The notes: generated by a model not told the origin, from the letters alone. Counted from the first letter of the stretch, positions 11,900 to 23,184 are shown. The stretch: DNA of 64,000 nt from Rutidosis leptorrhynchoides (GCF_046630445.1 NC_092338.1:145957501-146021500), one strand, 5' to 3'. Translations and numbers: made by a program.

Positions 11900-12514
11900 T
11901 TATTCCGACTCGCTCGTTTCTTCTTCTTCGGTTTTGGTTCGTTTTGCCAAGTTTCTAGGGATATATGATGTTCCCCTAATACGAGCCGTCGTTGTCCACA
12001 TTGGTTTAGAAAAACCTGGTGGTTTAGAAGTTCCCGGGTCATTGTTACAACTTAAGGACTTCGGGGGTTGACGATACATATAAAGTTCATCGGGGTTGGA
12101 ATTAGATTTCTCTATTTTTATGCCCTTTCCCTTATTATTTTCTTTTGCCTTTTTAAATTCAGTTGGGGTAATTTCTATAACATCATCGGAATTCTCGTCG
12201 AAATCCGATTCATCGGAGAATTGGTAATCCTCCCAATATTTTGCTTCCTTGGCGGAAACACCATTGACCATAATTAACTTTGGTCGGTTGGTTGAGGATT
12301 TTCTTTTACTTAACCGTTTTATTATTTCCCCCACCGGTTCTATTTCTTCATCCGGTTCCGATTCTTCTTCCGGTTCCGATTCTTCTTCCGGTTCCGACTC
12401 TTCTTCCGGTTCCTCTTCGGGAACTTGTGAATCAGTCCACAAATCATTCCAATTTACATTTGACTCTTCATTATTATTAGGTGAGTCAATGGGACTTGTT
12501 CTAGAGGTAGACAT
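11900..12514 (-). CDS. Acidic 204-codon ORF in element N
   Basis: The first open frame after the primer binding site, on the element's coding strand. It starts MSTSRTSPIDSP and is very acidic. Residues about 33-60 are in-frame tandem copies of an EEESEPE unit, encoded by a short DNA repeat at about 12,347-12,415. A basic patch KRLSKRKSS (about 66-74) could be a nuclear localisation signal. The C-terminal half has a KGKGIKIEK block and a Pro/Gly-rich stretch. No catalytic motif or membrane segment is visible and I do not recognise the family. Its position with the F-box ORF suggests both arrived, or are expressed, together. Confidence 0.6.
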   Translation of the reverse strand: MSTSRTSPIDSPNNNEESNVNWNDLWTDSQVPEEEPEEESEPEEESEPEEESEPDEEIEPVGEIIKRLSKRKSSTNRPKLIMVNGVSAKEAKYWEDYQFSDESDFDENSDDVIEITPTEFKKAKENNKGKGIKIEKSNSNPDELYMYRQPPKSLSCNNDPGTSKPPGFSKPMWTTTARIRGTSYIPRNLAKRTKTEEEETSESE

Positions 12515-12704
12515 CTATCACATAATATCAAACACGTTAAGAGATTAATATATCACATAATATTCATATGTTAAAAATATATAGTTTCCAACAAAAATGT
12601 TAAGCAATCATTTTTAAAGAAAACACGGTCGAAGTCCAGACTCACTAATGCATCCTAACAAACTCGATAAGACACACTAATGCAAATTTTCTGGTTCTCT
12701 AAGA

Positions 12705-12722
12705 CCAACGCTCGGATACCAA
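12705..12722 (-). other. Element N primer binding site
   Basis: In element orientation the sequence two bases inside the 5' LTR reads TGGTATCCGAGCGTTGG. It matches the usual initiator tRNA-Met site (TGGTATCAGAGC) except at one position. This fits a Tekay-type element. Confidence 0.8.
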
Positions 12723-12723
12723 C

Positions 12724-15700
12724 TGAAATGTCCCGTTCTTATTGATTAAAAACGTTCCATATTAATTGATTTCGTTGCGAGGTTTTGACCTCTATATGAG
12801 ACGTTTTTCAAAGACTGCATTCATTTTTAAACAAACCATAACCTTTATTTCATCAATAAAGGTTTAAAAAGCTTTACGTAGATTATCAAATAATGATAAT
12901 CTAAAATATCCTGTTTACACACGACCATTACATAATGGTTTACAATACAAATATGTTACAACAAAATAAGTTTCTTGAATGCAGTTTTTACACAATATCA
13001 TACAAGCATGGACTCCAAATCTTGTCCTTATTTAAGTATGCGACAGCGGAAGCTCTTAATAATCACCTGAGAATAAACATGCTTAAAACGTCAACAAAAA
13101 TGTTGGTGAGTTATAGGTTTAACCTATATATATCAAATCGTAACAATAGACCACAAGATTTCATATTTCAATACACATCCCATACATAGAGATAAAAATC
13201 ATTCATATGGTGAACACCTGGTAACCGACAATAACAAGATGCATATATAAGAATATCCCCATCATTCCGGGACACCCTTCGGATATGATATAAATTTCGA
13301 AGTACTAAAGCATCCGGTACTTTGGATGGGGTTTGTTAGGCCCAATAGATCTATCTTTAGGATTCGCGTCAATTAGGGTGTCTGTTCCCTAATTCTTAGA
13401 TTACCAGACTTAATAAAAAGGGGCATATTCGATTTCGATAATTCAACCATAGAATGTAGTTTCACGTACTTGTGTCTATTTTGTAAATCATTTATAAAAC
13501 CTGCATGTATTCTCATCCCAAAAATATTAGATTTTAAAAGTGGGACTATAACTCACTTTCACAGATTTTTACTTCGTCGGGAAGTAAGACTTGGCCACTG
13601 GTTGATTCACGAACCTATAACAATATATACATATATATCAAAGTATGTTCAAAATATATTTACAACACTTTTAATATATTTTGATGTTTTAAGTTTATTA
13701 AGTCAGCTGTCCTCGTTAGTAACCTACAACTAGTTGTCCACAGTTAGATGTACAGAAATAAATCGATAAATATTATCTTGAATCAATCCACGACCCAGTG
13801 TATACGTATCTCAGTATTGATCACAACTCAAACTATATATATTTTGGAATCAACCTCAACCCTGTATAGCTAACTCCAACATTCACATATAGAGTGTCTA
13901 TGGTTGTTCCGAAATATATATAGATGTGTCGACATGATAGGTCGAAACATTGTATACGTGTCTATGGTATCTCAAGATTACATAATATATAATACAAGTT
14001 GATTAAGTTATGGTTGGAATAGATTTGTTACCAATTTTCACGTAGCTAAAATGAGAAAAATTATCCAATCTTGTTTTACCCATAACTTCTTCATTTTAAA
14101 TCCGTTTTGAGTGAATCAAATTGCTATGGTTTCATATTGAACTCTATTTTATGAATCTAAACAAAAAAAATATAGGTTTCTAGTCGGAAAAATAAGTTAC
14201 AAGTCGTTTTTGTAAAGGTAGTCATTTCAGTCGAAAGAACGACGTCTAGATGACCATTTTAGAAAACATACTTCCACTTTGAGTTTAACCATAATTTTTG
14301 GATATAGTTTCATGTTCATAATAAAAATCATTTTCTCAGAATAACAACTTTTAAATCAAAGTTTATCATAGTTTTTAATTAACTAACCCAAAACAGCCCG
14401 CGGTGTTACTACGACGGCGTAAATCCGATTTTACGGTGTTTTTCGTGTTTCCAGGTTTTAAATCATTAAGTTAGCATATCATATAGATATAGAACATGTG
14501 TTTAGTTGATTTTAAAAGTCAAGTTAGAAGGATTAACTTTTGTTTGCGAACAAGTTTAGAATTAACTAAACTATGTTCTAGTGATTACAAGTTTAAACCT
14601 TCGAATAAGATAGCTTTATATGTATGAATCGAATGATGTTATGAACATCATTACTACCTTAAGTTCCTTGGATGAACCTACTGGAAAAGAGAAAAATGGA
14701 TCTAGCTTCAATGGATCCTTGGATGGCTCAAAGTTCTTGAAGCAAAATCATGACACGAAAACAAGTTCAAGTAAGATCATCACTTGAAATAAGATTGTTA
14801 TAGTTATAGAAATTGAACCAAAGTTTGAATATGATTATTACCTTGTATTAGAATGATAACCTACTGTAAGAAACAAAGATTTCTTGAGGTTGGATGATCA
14901 CCTTACAAGATTGGAAGTGAGCTAGCAAACTTGAAAGTATTCTTGATTTTATGAAACTAGAACTTTTGGAATTTATGAAGAACACTTAGAACTTGAAGAT
15001 AGAACTTGAGAGAGTTCAATTAGATGAAGAAAATTGAAGAATGAAAGTGTTTGTAGGTGTTTTTGGTCGTTGGTGTATGGATTGGATATAAAGGATATGT
15101 AATTTTGTTTTCATGTAAATAAGTCATGAATGATTACTCATATTTTTGTAATCTTATGAGATATTTCATGCTAGTTGCCAAATGATGGTTCCCACATGTG
15201 TTAGGTGACTCACATGGGCTGCTAAGAGCTGATCATTGGAGTGTATATACCAATAGTACATACATCTAAAAGCTGTGTATTGTACGAGTACGAATACGGG
15301 TGCATACGAGTAGAATTGTTGATGAAACTGAACGAGAATGTAATTGTAAGCATTTTTGTTAAGTAGAAGTATTTTGATAAGTGTATTGAAGTCTTTCAAA
15401 AGTGTATAAATACATATTAAAACACTACATGTATATACATTTTAACTGAGTCGTTAAGTCATCGTTAGTCGTTACATGTAAGTGTTGTTTTGAAACCTTT
15501 AGGTTAACGATCTTGTTAAATGTTGTTAACCCAATGTTTATAATATCAAAAGAGATTTTAAATTATTATATTATCATGATATTATGATGTACGAATATCT
15601 CTTAATATGATATATATACATTAAATGTCGTTACAACGATAAACGTTACATATATGTCTCGTTTCAAAATCATTAAGTTAGTAGTCTTGTTTTTACATAT

Positions 15701-15976
15701 GTAGTTCATTGTTAATATAATTAATGATATGTTTACTTATCATAATATCATGTTAACTATATATATAACCATATATATGTCATCATATAGTTTTTTTTAC
15801 AAGTTTTAACGTTCGTGAATCACCGGTCAACTTGGGTGGTCAATTGTCTATATGAAACCTATTTCAATTAATCAAGTCTTAACAAGTTTGATTGCTTAAC
15901 ATGTTGGAAACATTTAATCATGTAAACATCAATCTCAATTAATATATATAAACATGGAAAAGTTCGGGTCACTACA
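12724..15976 (-). repeat. Element N 5' LTR (right copy)
   Basis: The second 3,253-bp LTR has the same ends and length as the copy at 2,871-6,123. All segments I compared by eye were the same, including homopolymer lengths. Minus-strand transcription of the element would start within this copy. Confidence 0.95.
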
Positions 15977-16215
15977 ATATGTTTCCCCCTTTGCAGGTTT
16001 AGGTACTGCTAGTCGGGATGGGTATTGATGCAGAAGACATGTTTGACAACCCAACTCTGATGTGGACTTTTGTATAAATAATGTTTTGTAATAACGTAAC
16101 ACCGTTGTGTAAGCTTAAACTTAATTATACGGTTTAAAGTAATGTCGTGACTTATATTGTGTTTATTATTAAAGTCTTCCGCTGTGTTTTTTAAAAAAAA
16201 ATGGACGGTGTTACA
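15977..16215 (+). repeat. Element A 3' LTR, second segment
   Basis: This resumes the element A LTR after N; the first five bases are the duplicated target ATATG. It ends in ATGGACGGTGTTACA, the inverted match of the LTR start TGTAAC. The next bases belong to Athila element E, into which A was inserted. GTTGT (16,216-16,220) is a candidate target duplication, but the other flank lies outside the window. Confidence 0.78.
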
Positions 16216-17283
16216 GTTGTAGAGTCTACGAAAAACCTTGAAAAGTTTTCTCAAAAATCAGCTGGAAATCCACGGACCTCAGCATCAAAGAGGGTCGCCA
16301 AGTGGTCAGACTTATCCTAACCATGAGAGGATCTGTCTCGTACAATGGGGGGCACCATGCAAATTAGCTTATAAGACTAATGAATCAGATCCCCAGAAAG
16401 GATAATCTCCTTAAAGATCAAAAATCAACTTTTAAGACTGATATTACTCAATCCTTGAGATTGACCTTAAAGATTGAGAATTCAAACTCATGGAATTCGA
16501 TGATATCTAAACTCGAGCTTGAACGAGAAAATATTTTGATCAATTTACAAACAGATTTGTTTTCTGAAAGCCCATTTTTAATGCGTTCATTACCATTGAA
16601 CGTAAAATCCTAAGAATTCACCAGAATTCATTAGGTCACCTGAACCAAATCGGGTGTCAACCGTAAAAACGGTGGTTGCATAGCCTGGTCGAAAACAGGA
16701 CCTTGTGCCAGACCAAAAAAACTATAGGGTGATCTTTACTATTGCTCCTACAAAGGATAGTAATTGCATCTGACACGATATAGACCATAATTAAAAGCAT
16801 GTCACGGGACATTGCCTTAACAGTTGCTTGTTCAACGCTTTCCTTTACAATCAGATGGTGGTTTACCGAAAGGTAATATACGGAGCAAGTATACTGGACA
16901 TGTTTCTTTCCTAATACAAGGTTAGCAAGTGGGTGACACAAAACCATAAGTTTTGAGCTAAAATTTTCAAATCTGAAACCCACAAAACCCACAAAAATAT
17001 TTTGCAAACACCGGTGAAGGGTTATTCCGAAAAAATTATCTAGGGTAAAAGCTAGATTGAATTTTCAAAAGATCAAATGTTTTCATAAATATCCAATTTC
17101 CTAAAGGATCTAAATTTTTATAGTCATGTGAGACTGCAAACCACATCGTTACTACCATTGTTCATACCGCTGTATTGAAATCACTGATGTACAAAGTGTG
17201 AAGAATAAAGAAGTAATTCTAGTAAAGTTTTATTCAAGATCTATATTGCTTGAGGACAAGCAACGCTCAAGTGTGGGAATATT
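16216..17283 (+). mobile_element. Element E: 3' internal end of an Athila-type element
   Basis: This is the downstream end of an Athila-type Ty3/gypsy element on the plus strand. It is homologous, in reverse complement, to 22,566-23,640 in element B and 57,177-58,220 in element C. At 16,216-16,320 it encodes the tail of the small sense ORF shared with B and C, ending in the same KWSDLS. The last bases before the LTR include a GTGTGGGAATATT polypurine tract. The rest of E lies beyond element A and outside the window. It is a partial fossil. Confidence 0.8.
16657..17007 (-). CDS. Antisense ORF in the 3' region of Athila element E
   Basis: A 116-codon frame that runs opposite to the element. 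Its product shares long stretches with the antisense frame at 22,849-23,184 in B, for example KESVEQATVKAMSRDMLLIM and SDAITIL. I do not recognise the protein. Plant gypsy elements of the Tat/Ogre and RIRE2 groups are known to have antisense ORFs upstream of the 3' LTR. Whether this one is translated is unknown, and shared ancestry of the DNA could by itself explain the likeness. Confidence 0.35.
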   Translation of the reverse strand: MQNIFVGFVGFRFENFSSKLMVLCHPLANLVLGKKHVQYTCSVYYLSVNHHLIVKESVEQATVKAMSRDMLLIMVYIVSDAITILCRSNSKDHPIVFLVWHKVLFSTRLCNHRFYG

Positions 17284-18890
17284 TGATAATGCTAAAAACG
17301 ATCATATATTTCATAGCATTATCCTTCAAGAAAGACAAGCTTTTAGTTGCAATTGTTCTATTTACAAGTTATATTCGTTTAAATAATAAAAGGTGAAGAT
17401 AAAAGACAGATTCGACGAATTGAAGACGCAAACGACCAAAAAGCTAAAAAGTACAAAGTACAATCCAAGTGGTTCAAATTATTGATGAGAAACGTCTAAA
17501 AATGGCAAGAGTCCAAGCCACAAAAAGCAAAGTACAAGATATTAAATTATACGAAAAGGCGTTCGAAAATCCGGAACCGAGACATGAACCAACTTTCAGC
17601 GCGCGACGCAACGGACCAAAAATTACAAGTCAACTATGCACAAGAATATAATATAATATATAATTAATTATATATATTATTATATATTATAATTATACGC
17701 AGCCCACGTTTTGAATTTGATCTATGAGCTGGAATCCAGACCTCCGCACTCGCGGAGCTCAACAGTTAAACGTGGGCCTATAAAAGGCCGCACATTCTGA
17801 TCGATTAAACACACCTTTTTCTATCTATCTATCTACGATATATTTATATTTTATAATTTTAATTTTAATTTAAGTTTAATAATAATAAGGTTATAGTGGC
17901 GAATGTTTTAAGTTTGTAAATCGAAACTCTGTCCGTGTAACGCTACGCTATTAATACTCATTGTAAGTTATGTTCAACCTTTTTAAATTAATGTCTCGTA
18001 GCTAAGTTATTATTATGCTTATTTAAGCCGAAGTAATCATGATGCTGGGCTAAATATTAAAGACGGGGTTATTGGGCTTTGTACCATAATTGGGGTTTGG
18101 ACAAAAGAACGACACTTGTGGAAATTAGACTATGGACTATTAATGGGTTTTATATTAACTAAACGATACCTCGTTAATTTAATATTAAAGGTTACAATTC
18201 GACGTATCTATAAATAACCACATACGCTTAATCGGGTACGGTGGGCGGGATATATATAAATACCAATAATTGTTCATTTTACCGGACACGGGGATGGATT
18301 AATAGTCAATGGACTCGTTGAAACATGGGTGGATTACATTCAAGGGTAATTGGTGTAATTGTTAACAAAGTATTGAAACCTTGGATTACACGCAGTCGAT
18401 AACCTGATGTATTCATTAAACAAAGTATTAAGACCTTGTTACAGTTCGAATCCCCAATTAGTTGGAATATTTGACTTCGGGTATAAGGATAATTTGACGA
18501 GGACTCTCGCACTTTATATTTATGACTGATGGACTATTATGGACAAAACCGTATGGACATATCGAATAATCCAGGACAAAGGACAGTTAACCCATGGTAA
18601 TAAATTAAAATCAACACGTTGAACATCATGATTACGGAAGTTTAAATAAGCATAATTCCTTTATTCTATATCTTATTGTATTTTTAATTATCGTACTTTT
18701 TAATTATCGCAATTTTATTTATCGTCATTTTATTTATCGCACTTTAAATTATCGCACTTGTATTATTGTTATTTACTTTACGCTTTAAATTAAGTCATTT
18801 ATATATTTAATATTTTACATTAGGTTTTAATTGCGACTTAAGACATAAAATCGACAAACCAGTCATTAAATGGTAAAAACCCCCTTTTAT

Positions 18891-18926
<36 letters not shown>

Positions 18927-19151
18927 TTTTTAAAAAATATAGCGTAAACTTGGCTAGCTCCCTGCGGAACGAACCGAACTTACTAAAAACTACACTACTG
19001 TACGATTAGGTACACTGCCTATAAGTGTTGTATCAAGGTTTTGGTATATCCACTCTATAAATAAATAAATAACTTGTGTAAAATTGTATCGTATTTAATA
19101 GTATTTCGCAATAAAAATATAACTATTTCGTATACTACCTCGCACACATCA
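17284..19151 (+). repeat. Element E 3' LTR (Athila type)
   Basis: A 1,868-bp LTR beginning TGATAATGC and ending ACACATCA. In reverse complement it matches the LTRs of B and C along its length: palindrome, TATA box, the tttgtttaatgaataca-like block, a degenerate ttatcgcactt array (18,689-18,770), a TA microsatellite (about 18,893-18,922) and a conserved terminal segment. Only one LTR is visible. Confidence 0.85.
17742..17786 (+). promoter_or_regulatory. Element E LTR promoter: palindrome plus TATA box
   Basis: A single palindrome, ctccgcactcgcggag (17,742-17,757), lies 21 bp before TATAAAAG (17,779-17,786). The same spacing is seen in elements B and C, which each carry two palindromes. A pyrimidine-rich tract (ctatctatctatctac, 17,820-17,835) follows, as expected near a transcription start. 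Confidence 0.65.
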
Positions 19152-19950
19152 TACACTTGGCGAGTGCGTAAGTTTACTAAGTATTAAACACCCGTTAAAT
19201 ACTAGCGCTACTAGCCCGAGTGGGGATGTCAAACCCAATGGATCCATATCTAAGATTCGCATTCACCGGTTCAAAGACCAATGACTAAACGTTACCGAGC
19301 TAAGGGAAAAGTTTATGCCATTGTATAACCCACACATATATAAAGTTTAAGTACTCGTTCCTAGTATGTAAAATGTAAAAAAATGCATGTATTCTCAGTT
19401 CCCAAAATAGTTAGAGTAAAAAGGGATGCTATAACTCACAGTGAAAAGTAGTAAGTCGGTACGAGATAAGTAAGCAAGTAGTTGGTCCGAAAGGTCCTCA
19501 ATCTAAGTCAAAAGTTACTAAGTCAGTAAATCATTCCCGAAGATTTATAAGTATGTAAATTAGGTCTTAAGTATCATCATCATTCAACAACATAAGTAAA
19601 AAGTAAAGTAAGTTTTCAATCAAGAATAGAGATTGAAACAAAGGCTGACTTCTTTCAGATGCCACGACCTCTATACAAATGGAAATGAGGTGAGACCAGT
19701 GGCCATGGCTCCGTATATGAGTCCTTTAACAACTGACCAATTTTTAGAACCAAACTCGTCTTCGTTTGAACGTGGCGACGGTTTAAGTGCGAGTAAGTCA
19801 GAAATTTCAGCACAACGTTAAAAGGGCGTTGTGACTTTCGGAAGGCTATAAATCCTAAACCGTAAGTCGGATTAAGACGAGTCTTAAATGAAACGTCATC
19901 TAATCGAACCGAAAAATCTGGAAATAAACTTTTATAGTAGCCCAGGAGCC
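19152..19950 (-). repeat. Fragment G of a Tekay-like LTR
   Basis: This stretch has the landmarks of the N LTR in the same order and orientation: a cccaatggatccatatctaag block near 19,233, gcatgtattctcag near 19,385, and ggatgctataactcac near 19,425. No gene is visible. Its right limit is not sharp, because fragment F follows without a boundary I can define. Element E abuts it at 19,152. Confidence 0.5.
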
Positions 19951-20582
19951 TGATCAGATCCTAAAAACAGTAAGCAAAGTGTTTCGGTGGGTTCTTGGTG
20001 CTTGATGCTCATCACGGTTCTCATCCTTGATGCTTGTAGCTTCAAGTGTACAACTCGTTGATGTGTTTGCATCACCTTAACCAAGTTTTGATGCCTTAAA
20101 TGCTATGAGATGCTATGGGTGAGTATTTAGTTGCATTGTATGCGTAATTACCTTTGAAACGGCATATCGTATGTGTAAATTGGATTCCCGAATCATCTTA
20201 TGCGTTTTACGAACTTGAAACTTTGATTATGAACATTTAATGATCATTCGACGAGATTTCAGTTATTGTAAATGATGTTTTTGGTTGATGAAATGTGTTT
20301 AGTTGTATTCCTAATTAAATTACCTTTTCAACGATATAAGATACGTGTTTTGAATGTTTACGGTTCATTAGTTGTGTTTGAAAGAAGCTTGGTTCGTGCA
20401 CTTGAAAATTCATCAACAGCACTTGAAACCAGGGGCCTCGCTTTAGCGAGCCCTGGTGTGCACAAAATCTCGCTATAGCGAGAATATTTCTGTCCCAATT
20501 TTTTTTTGATTTTTCAAGTTTCGTTCCCGCTTACTCGAAATTCCGTTTAACATGAAATTTTGCCAACATGCTTATATATGAC
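19951..20582 (+). repeat. Fragment F of a Tekay-like LTR, first segment
   Basis: In reverse complement this resembles part of the element D LTR (about 47,800-48,350), for example aaattggattcccgaatcat. It contains two ctcgct-agcgag palindromes. It is split at 20,582 by element B and resumes at 37,451. The left boundary is approximate and no matching TGTAAC start was found, so it may be partial. Confidence 0.6.
20437..20482 (+). promoter_or_regulatory. Palindrome pair in LTR F
   Basis: ctcgctttagcgag (20,437-20,450) and ctcgctatagcgag (20,469-20,482) have centres 32 bp apart, three helical turns. They occupy the place where the related D LTR has its gatgc-gcatc array. The function is unknown. 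Confidence 0.65.
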
Positions 20583-22565
20583 TGATGCGAAGCGAGGTGT
20601 ATATAAAATAGCTTATATTTTACTAGGAAAAACTATTAAATACGATACAATTTTACACAAGATATTTATTTATTTATAGAATGGATATACTTAAACCTTG
20701 CTACAACACTTATAGGCAGTGTACCTAATCGTACAGTAGTGTAGTTTTTAGTAAGTCCGGTTCGTTCCACAGGGAAATCTTTAAACAAAGCTCAACGCTA
20801 TATTAGTTTACTTTTATAAAAATACAAACATATATATAAGTAATATTATTATTATAAAGGGGGGTTTTTTTACCGTTTAATGACCGGTTTGTCGATTTTA
20901 AGATTTTAGTCGCAGTTAAAACCTAATGTAAAATATAAAATAAATACAAAACTTAAATTAAAGCGTAAAGTAAATAATGATAATGAAATTGCGAATAATA
21001 AAAGTGCGATAAAATAAACTTGCGATAATTAAAAAGTACGATAATTAAAAGTGCGATAAAATAAAATAAATAAAAGTGCGATAATTAGAAGTGCAATTAA
21101 ATATAAAATAAAGGAAATTAAATATGAAATAAAAGAATTATGCTTATTTAAACTTCCGTAATCATGATGTTTGACGTGTTGATTTTAGTTTTATGCCCAT
21201 GGGTTAATTGTCCTTTGTCCTGGATTATTCAATATGTCCGTCTGGTTTTTGTCCATAACAGTCCATCAGTCATAAATATAAATTGCAAGTGTCCTTGTCA
21301 AATTATTATTATACCCGAAGTTAAATATTCCAACTAATTGGGGATTCGAATTGTAACAAGGTTTTAATACTTTGTTTAATGAATACACCAGGTTATCGAC
21401 TGCGTGTAAACCAAGGTTTTACTACTTTGTTAACAATTACACCAATTACCCTTGAATGTAATTTCACCCCTGTTTTGATTATTCTAGTGGCTATTAATCC
21501 ATTCCCGTGTCCGGTTAAATGAACGATTATTCGTACATATAAATACCCCGCCCATCGTGTCCGATCGAGTGTATATGGTAATTTATAGGGACGCCCAATT
21601 GTAAATCTTTATATTAACATTAACAAACTTTCATTTAGTTAAACAAATATAAAGCCCATTAATAGCCCATAGTCTAGTTTCCACAAGTGTCGTTCTTTTA
21701 TCCAAACCCCAATTATGGTACAAAGCCCAATTACCCAATTTTAGTAATTAGCCCAACATCATGATTACTTCGTTTTAAATAAGCATAATAATAACTTAAC
21801 TACGAGACATTAATGTAAAAAGGTTGAACATAACTTACAATGATTTAAAAATAGCGTAGCGTTACACGGACAGAATTTCGACTTACACCCTTACAACATT
21901 CGCTAACATACCCTTATTATTAGAATTAAAATTAAAATTAAAATTAAAATATAAATTATATATATATTACTCGTATGAATGAGAAGAAAAAAGATGATGA
22001 AATTTGATCAGAATTCGGTTGGCTTTATAGTCAGAGTTGAAAATTGGGGCTCCGCGACTCGCGGCAAAATGCCCTTAAAACTCCGCGAGTCGCGGAGAGG
22101 TATTTACAGCTCACACCCTTGGAGTTTCTTGCTGCCGACGGTTTTTATTATATATATATAATATATATATAATTAATATAATTAATTATATATTATATTA
22201 TATTTATATACATAGTTAACTTGTAATTTTTAGTCCGTTGCGTCGAGCGTTAAGAGTTGACTCTGGTCCCGGTTCCGGATTTTCGAACGTCCTTGCGTAC
22301 AATTTTATATCTTGTACTTTGCGTTTTAAATCTTGTACTTTTGTAATTTCGAGACGTTTCTTATCAATAATTGGAACCTTTTTGATTGTCTTTTGTACTT
22401 TTGAGCTTTTTGGTCGTTTGCGTCTTCAATTCGTCGAATCTGTCTTTTGTCTTCACCTTTTATTATTTAAACGAATATCTCTTGTAAATAGAACAATTGC
22501 AACTAAAAGCTTGTCTTTCTTGAGGAATAATGCTATGAAATATATGTTCGTTTTTAGCATTATCA
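20583..22565 (-). repeat. Element B 3' LTR (left copy)
   Basis: Ends on the plus strand are TGATGCGAAG and TAGCATTATCA. It includes the palindrome-TATA promoter module (22,023-22,097), a degenerate array of aaagtgcgata units (about 20,985-21,100) and an AT-rich tract near 22,150-22,210. It differs from the right copy by one base in length. The short open frames within it look like chance. Confidence 0.93.
22023..22097 (-). promoter_or_regulatory. Element B LTR promoter module (3' copy)
   Basis: Two palindromes, ctccgcgactcgcgg (22,050-22,064) and ctccgcgagtcgcggag (22,081-22,097), have core centres at 22,058 and 22,089, 31 bp apart. On the minus strand they lie upstream of CTATAAAG (22,030-22,023), with 20 bp between the nearer palindrome and the TATA box. 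The 5' LTR has the same module. Confidence 0.75.
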
Positions 22566-22583
22566 AATATTCCCACACTTGAG
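22566..22583 (-). other. Element B polypurine tract
   Basis: In element orientation this reads CTCAAGTGTGGGAATATT directly before the 3' LTR. The same tract precedes the LTRs of E (around 17,265-17,283) and C (57,177-57,194). Confidence 0.7.
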
Positions 22584-22848
22584 CGTTGCTTGTCCTCAAG
22601 CAATATTGTCTTGAAATACTAGAATCACTTTTTTTATTCTTCACACTTTGTACATCAGTGATTTCTATACGGCGGTATAAACAATGGTAGTAACGATATG
22701 GTTTACAGTCCCACATGACTATAAAATTTTAGATCCATTAAGGAAATTGGATCTTTATGAAAACATTTGATCTTTTGAAAATTAAATCTAGTTTTTACCC
22801 TAGATAAGTTTTCCGGAATAACCCTTTACCGGTGTTTGCAAAATATTT

Positions 22849-23184
22849 GTGGGTTTGGTGGGTTTCAGATTTGAAAATTTTAGCTCAAAACTTGCGGTTT
22901 TGTGTCACCCACTTGCTAACCTTGTATTTGGAAAGCAACACGTCCAGTTTACTTGTCCCGTATATTACCTTTCGGCAAACTACCGTCCGGTTGTAAAGGA
23001 AAGCGTTGAACAAGCAACTGTTAAGGCAATGTCCCGTGACATGCTTTTGATTATGGTCTATAACGTGTCGGACGCAATTACTATCCTTGGTAGGAGCAAT
23101 AGTAAAGCTCACCCTTATAATTTGTCGTTCTGGCACAAGGTCCTGTCTTTGACCATGCTATGCAACCACCGTTCTTACGGTTGA
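22849..23184 (+). CDS. Antisense ORF in the 3' region of Athila element B
   Basis: A 111-codon frame on the strand opposite to the element. Its product contains RFENFSSKL, CHPLANLVFGKQHVQFT and a long KESVEQATVKAMSRDMLLIM block shared with the antisense frame of E; element C keeps a shorter, related stretch at 57,568-57,807. No domain is recognised. Openness of the frame in diverged copies is suggestive, but the DNA is conserved as a whole, so coding is unproven. Confidence 0.35.
   Translation: MGLVGFRFENFSSKLAVLCHPLANLVFGKQHVQFTCPVYYLSANYRPVVKESVEQATVKAMSRDMLLIMVYNVSDAITILGRSNSKAHPYNLSFWHKVLSLTMLCNHRSYG

Larger units (their letters stand above)
2871..15976 (-). mobile_element. Element N: whole-looking Tekay-type Ty3/gypsy retrotransposon with extra ORFs
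   Basis: A complete 13.1-kb element on the minus strand lies inside the LTR of element A. Both ends are flanked by the 5-bp duplication ATATG (2,866-2,870 and 15,977-15,981). The two LTRs have the same length, 3,253 bp, and I found no difference in the stretches compared, so insertion is very recent. In element order the parts are: LTR, tRNA-iMet type primer site, acidic ORF, F-box ORF, single gag-pol frame, polypurine tract, LTR. The gag-pol frame looks whole. The C-terminal chromodomain-like tail and similarity to A and D support the Tekay lineage. Confidence 0.95.

Noticed and set aside
12347-12415. Possible CRISPR-like or minisatellite repeat
   Set aside because: It is the in-frame EEESEPE coding repeat of the acidic ORF in element N; no spacers.
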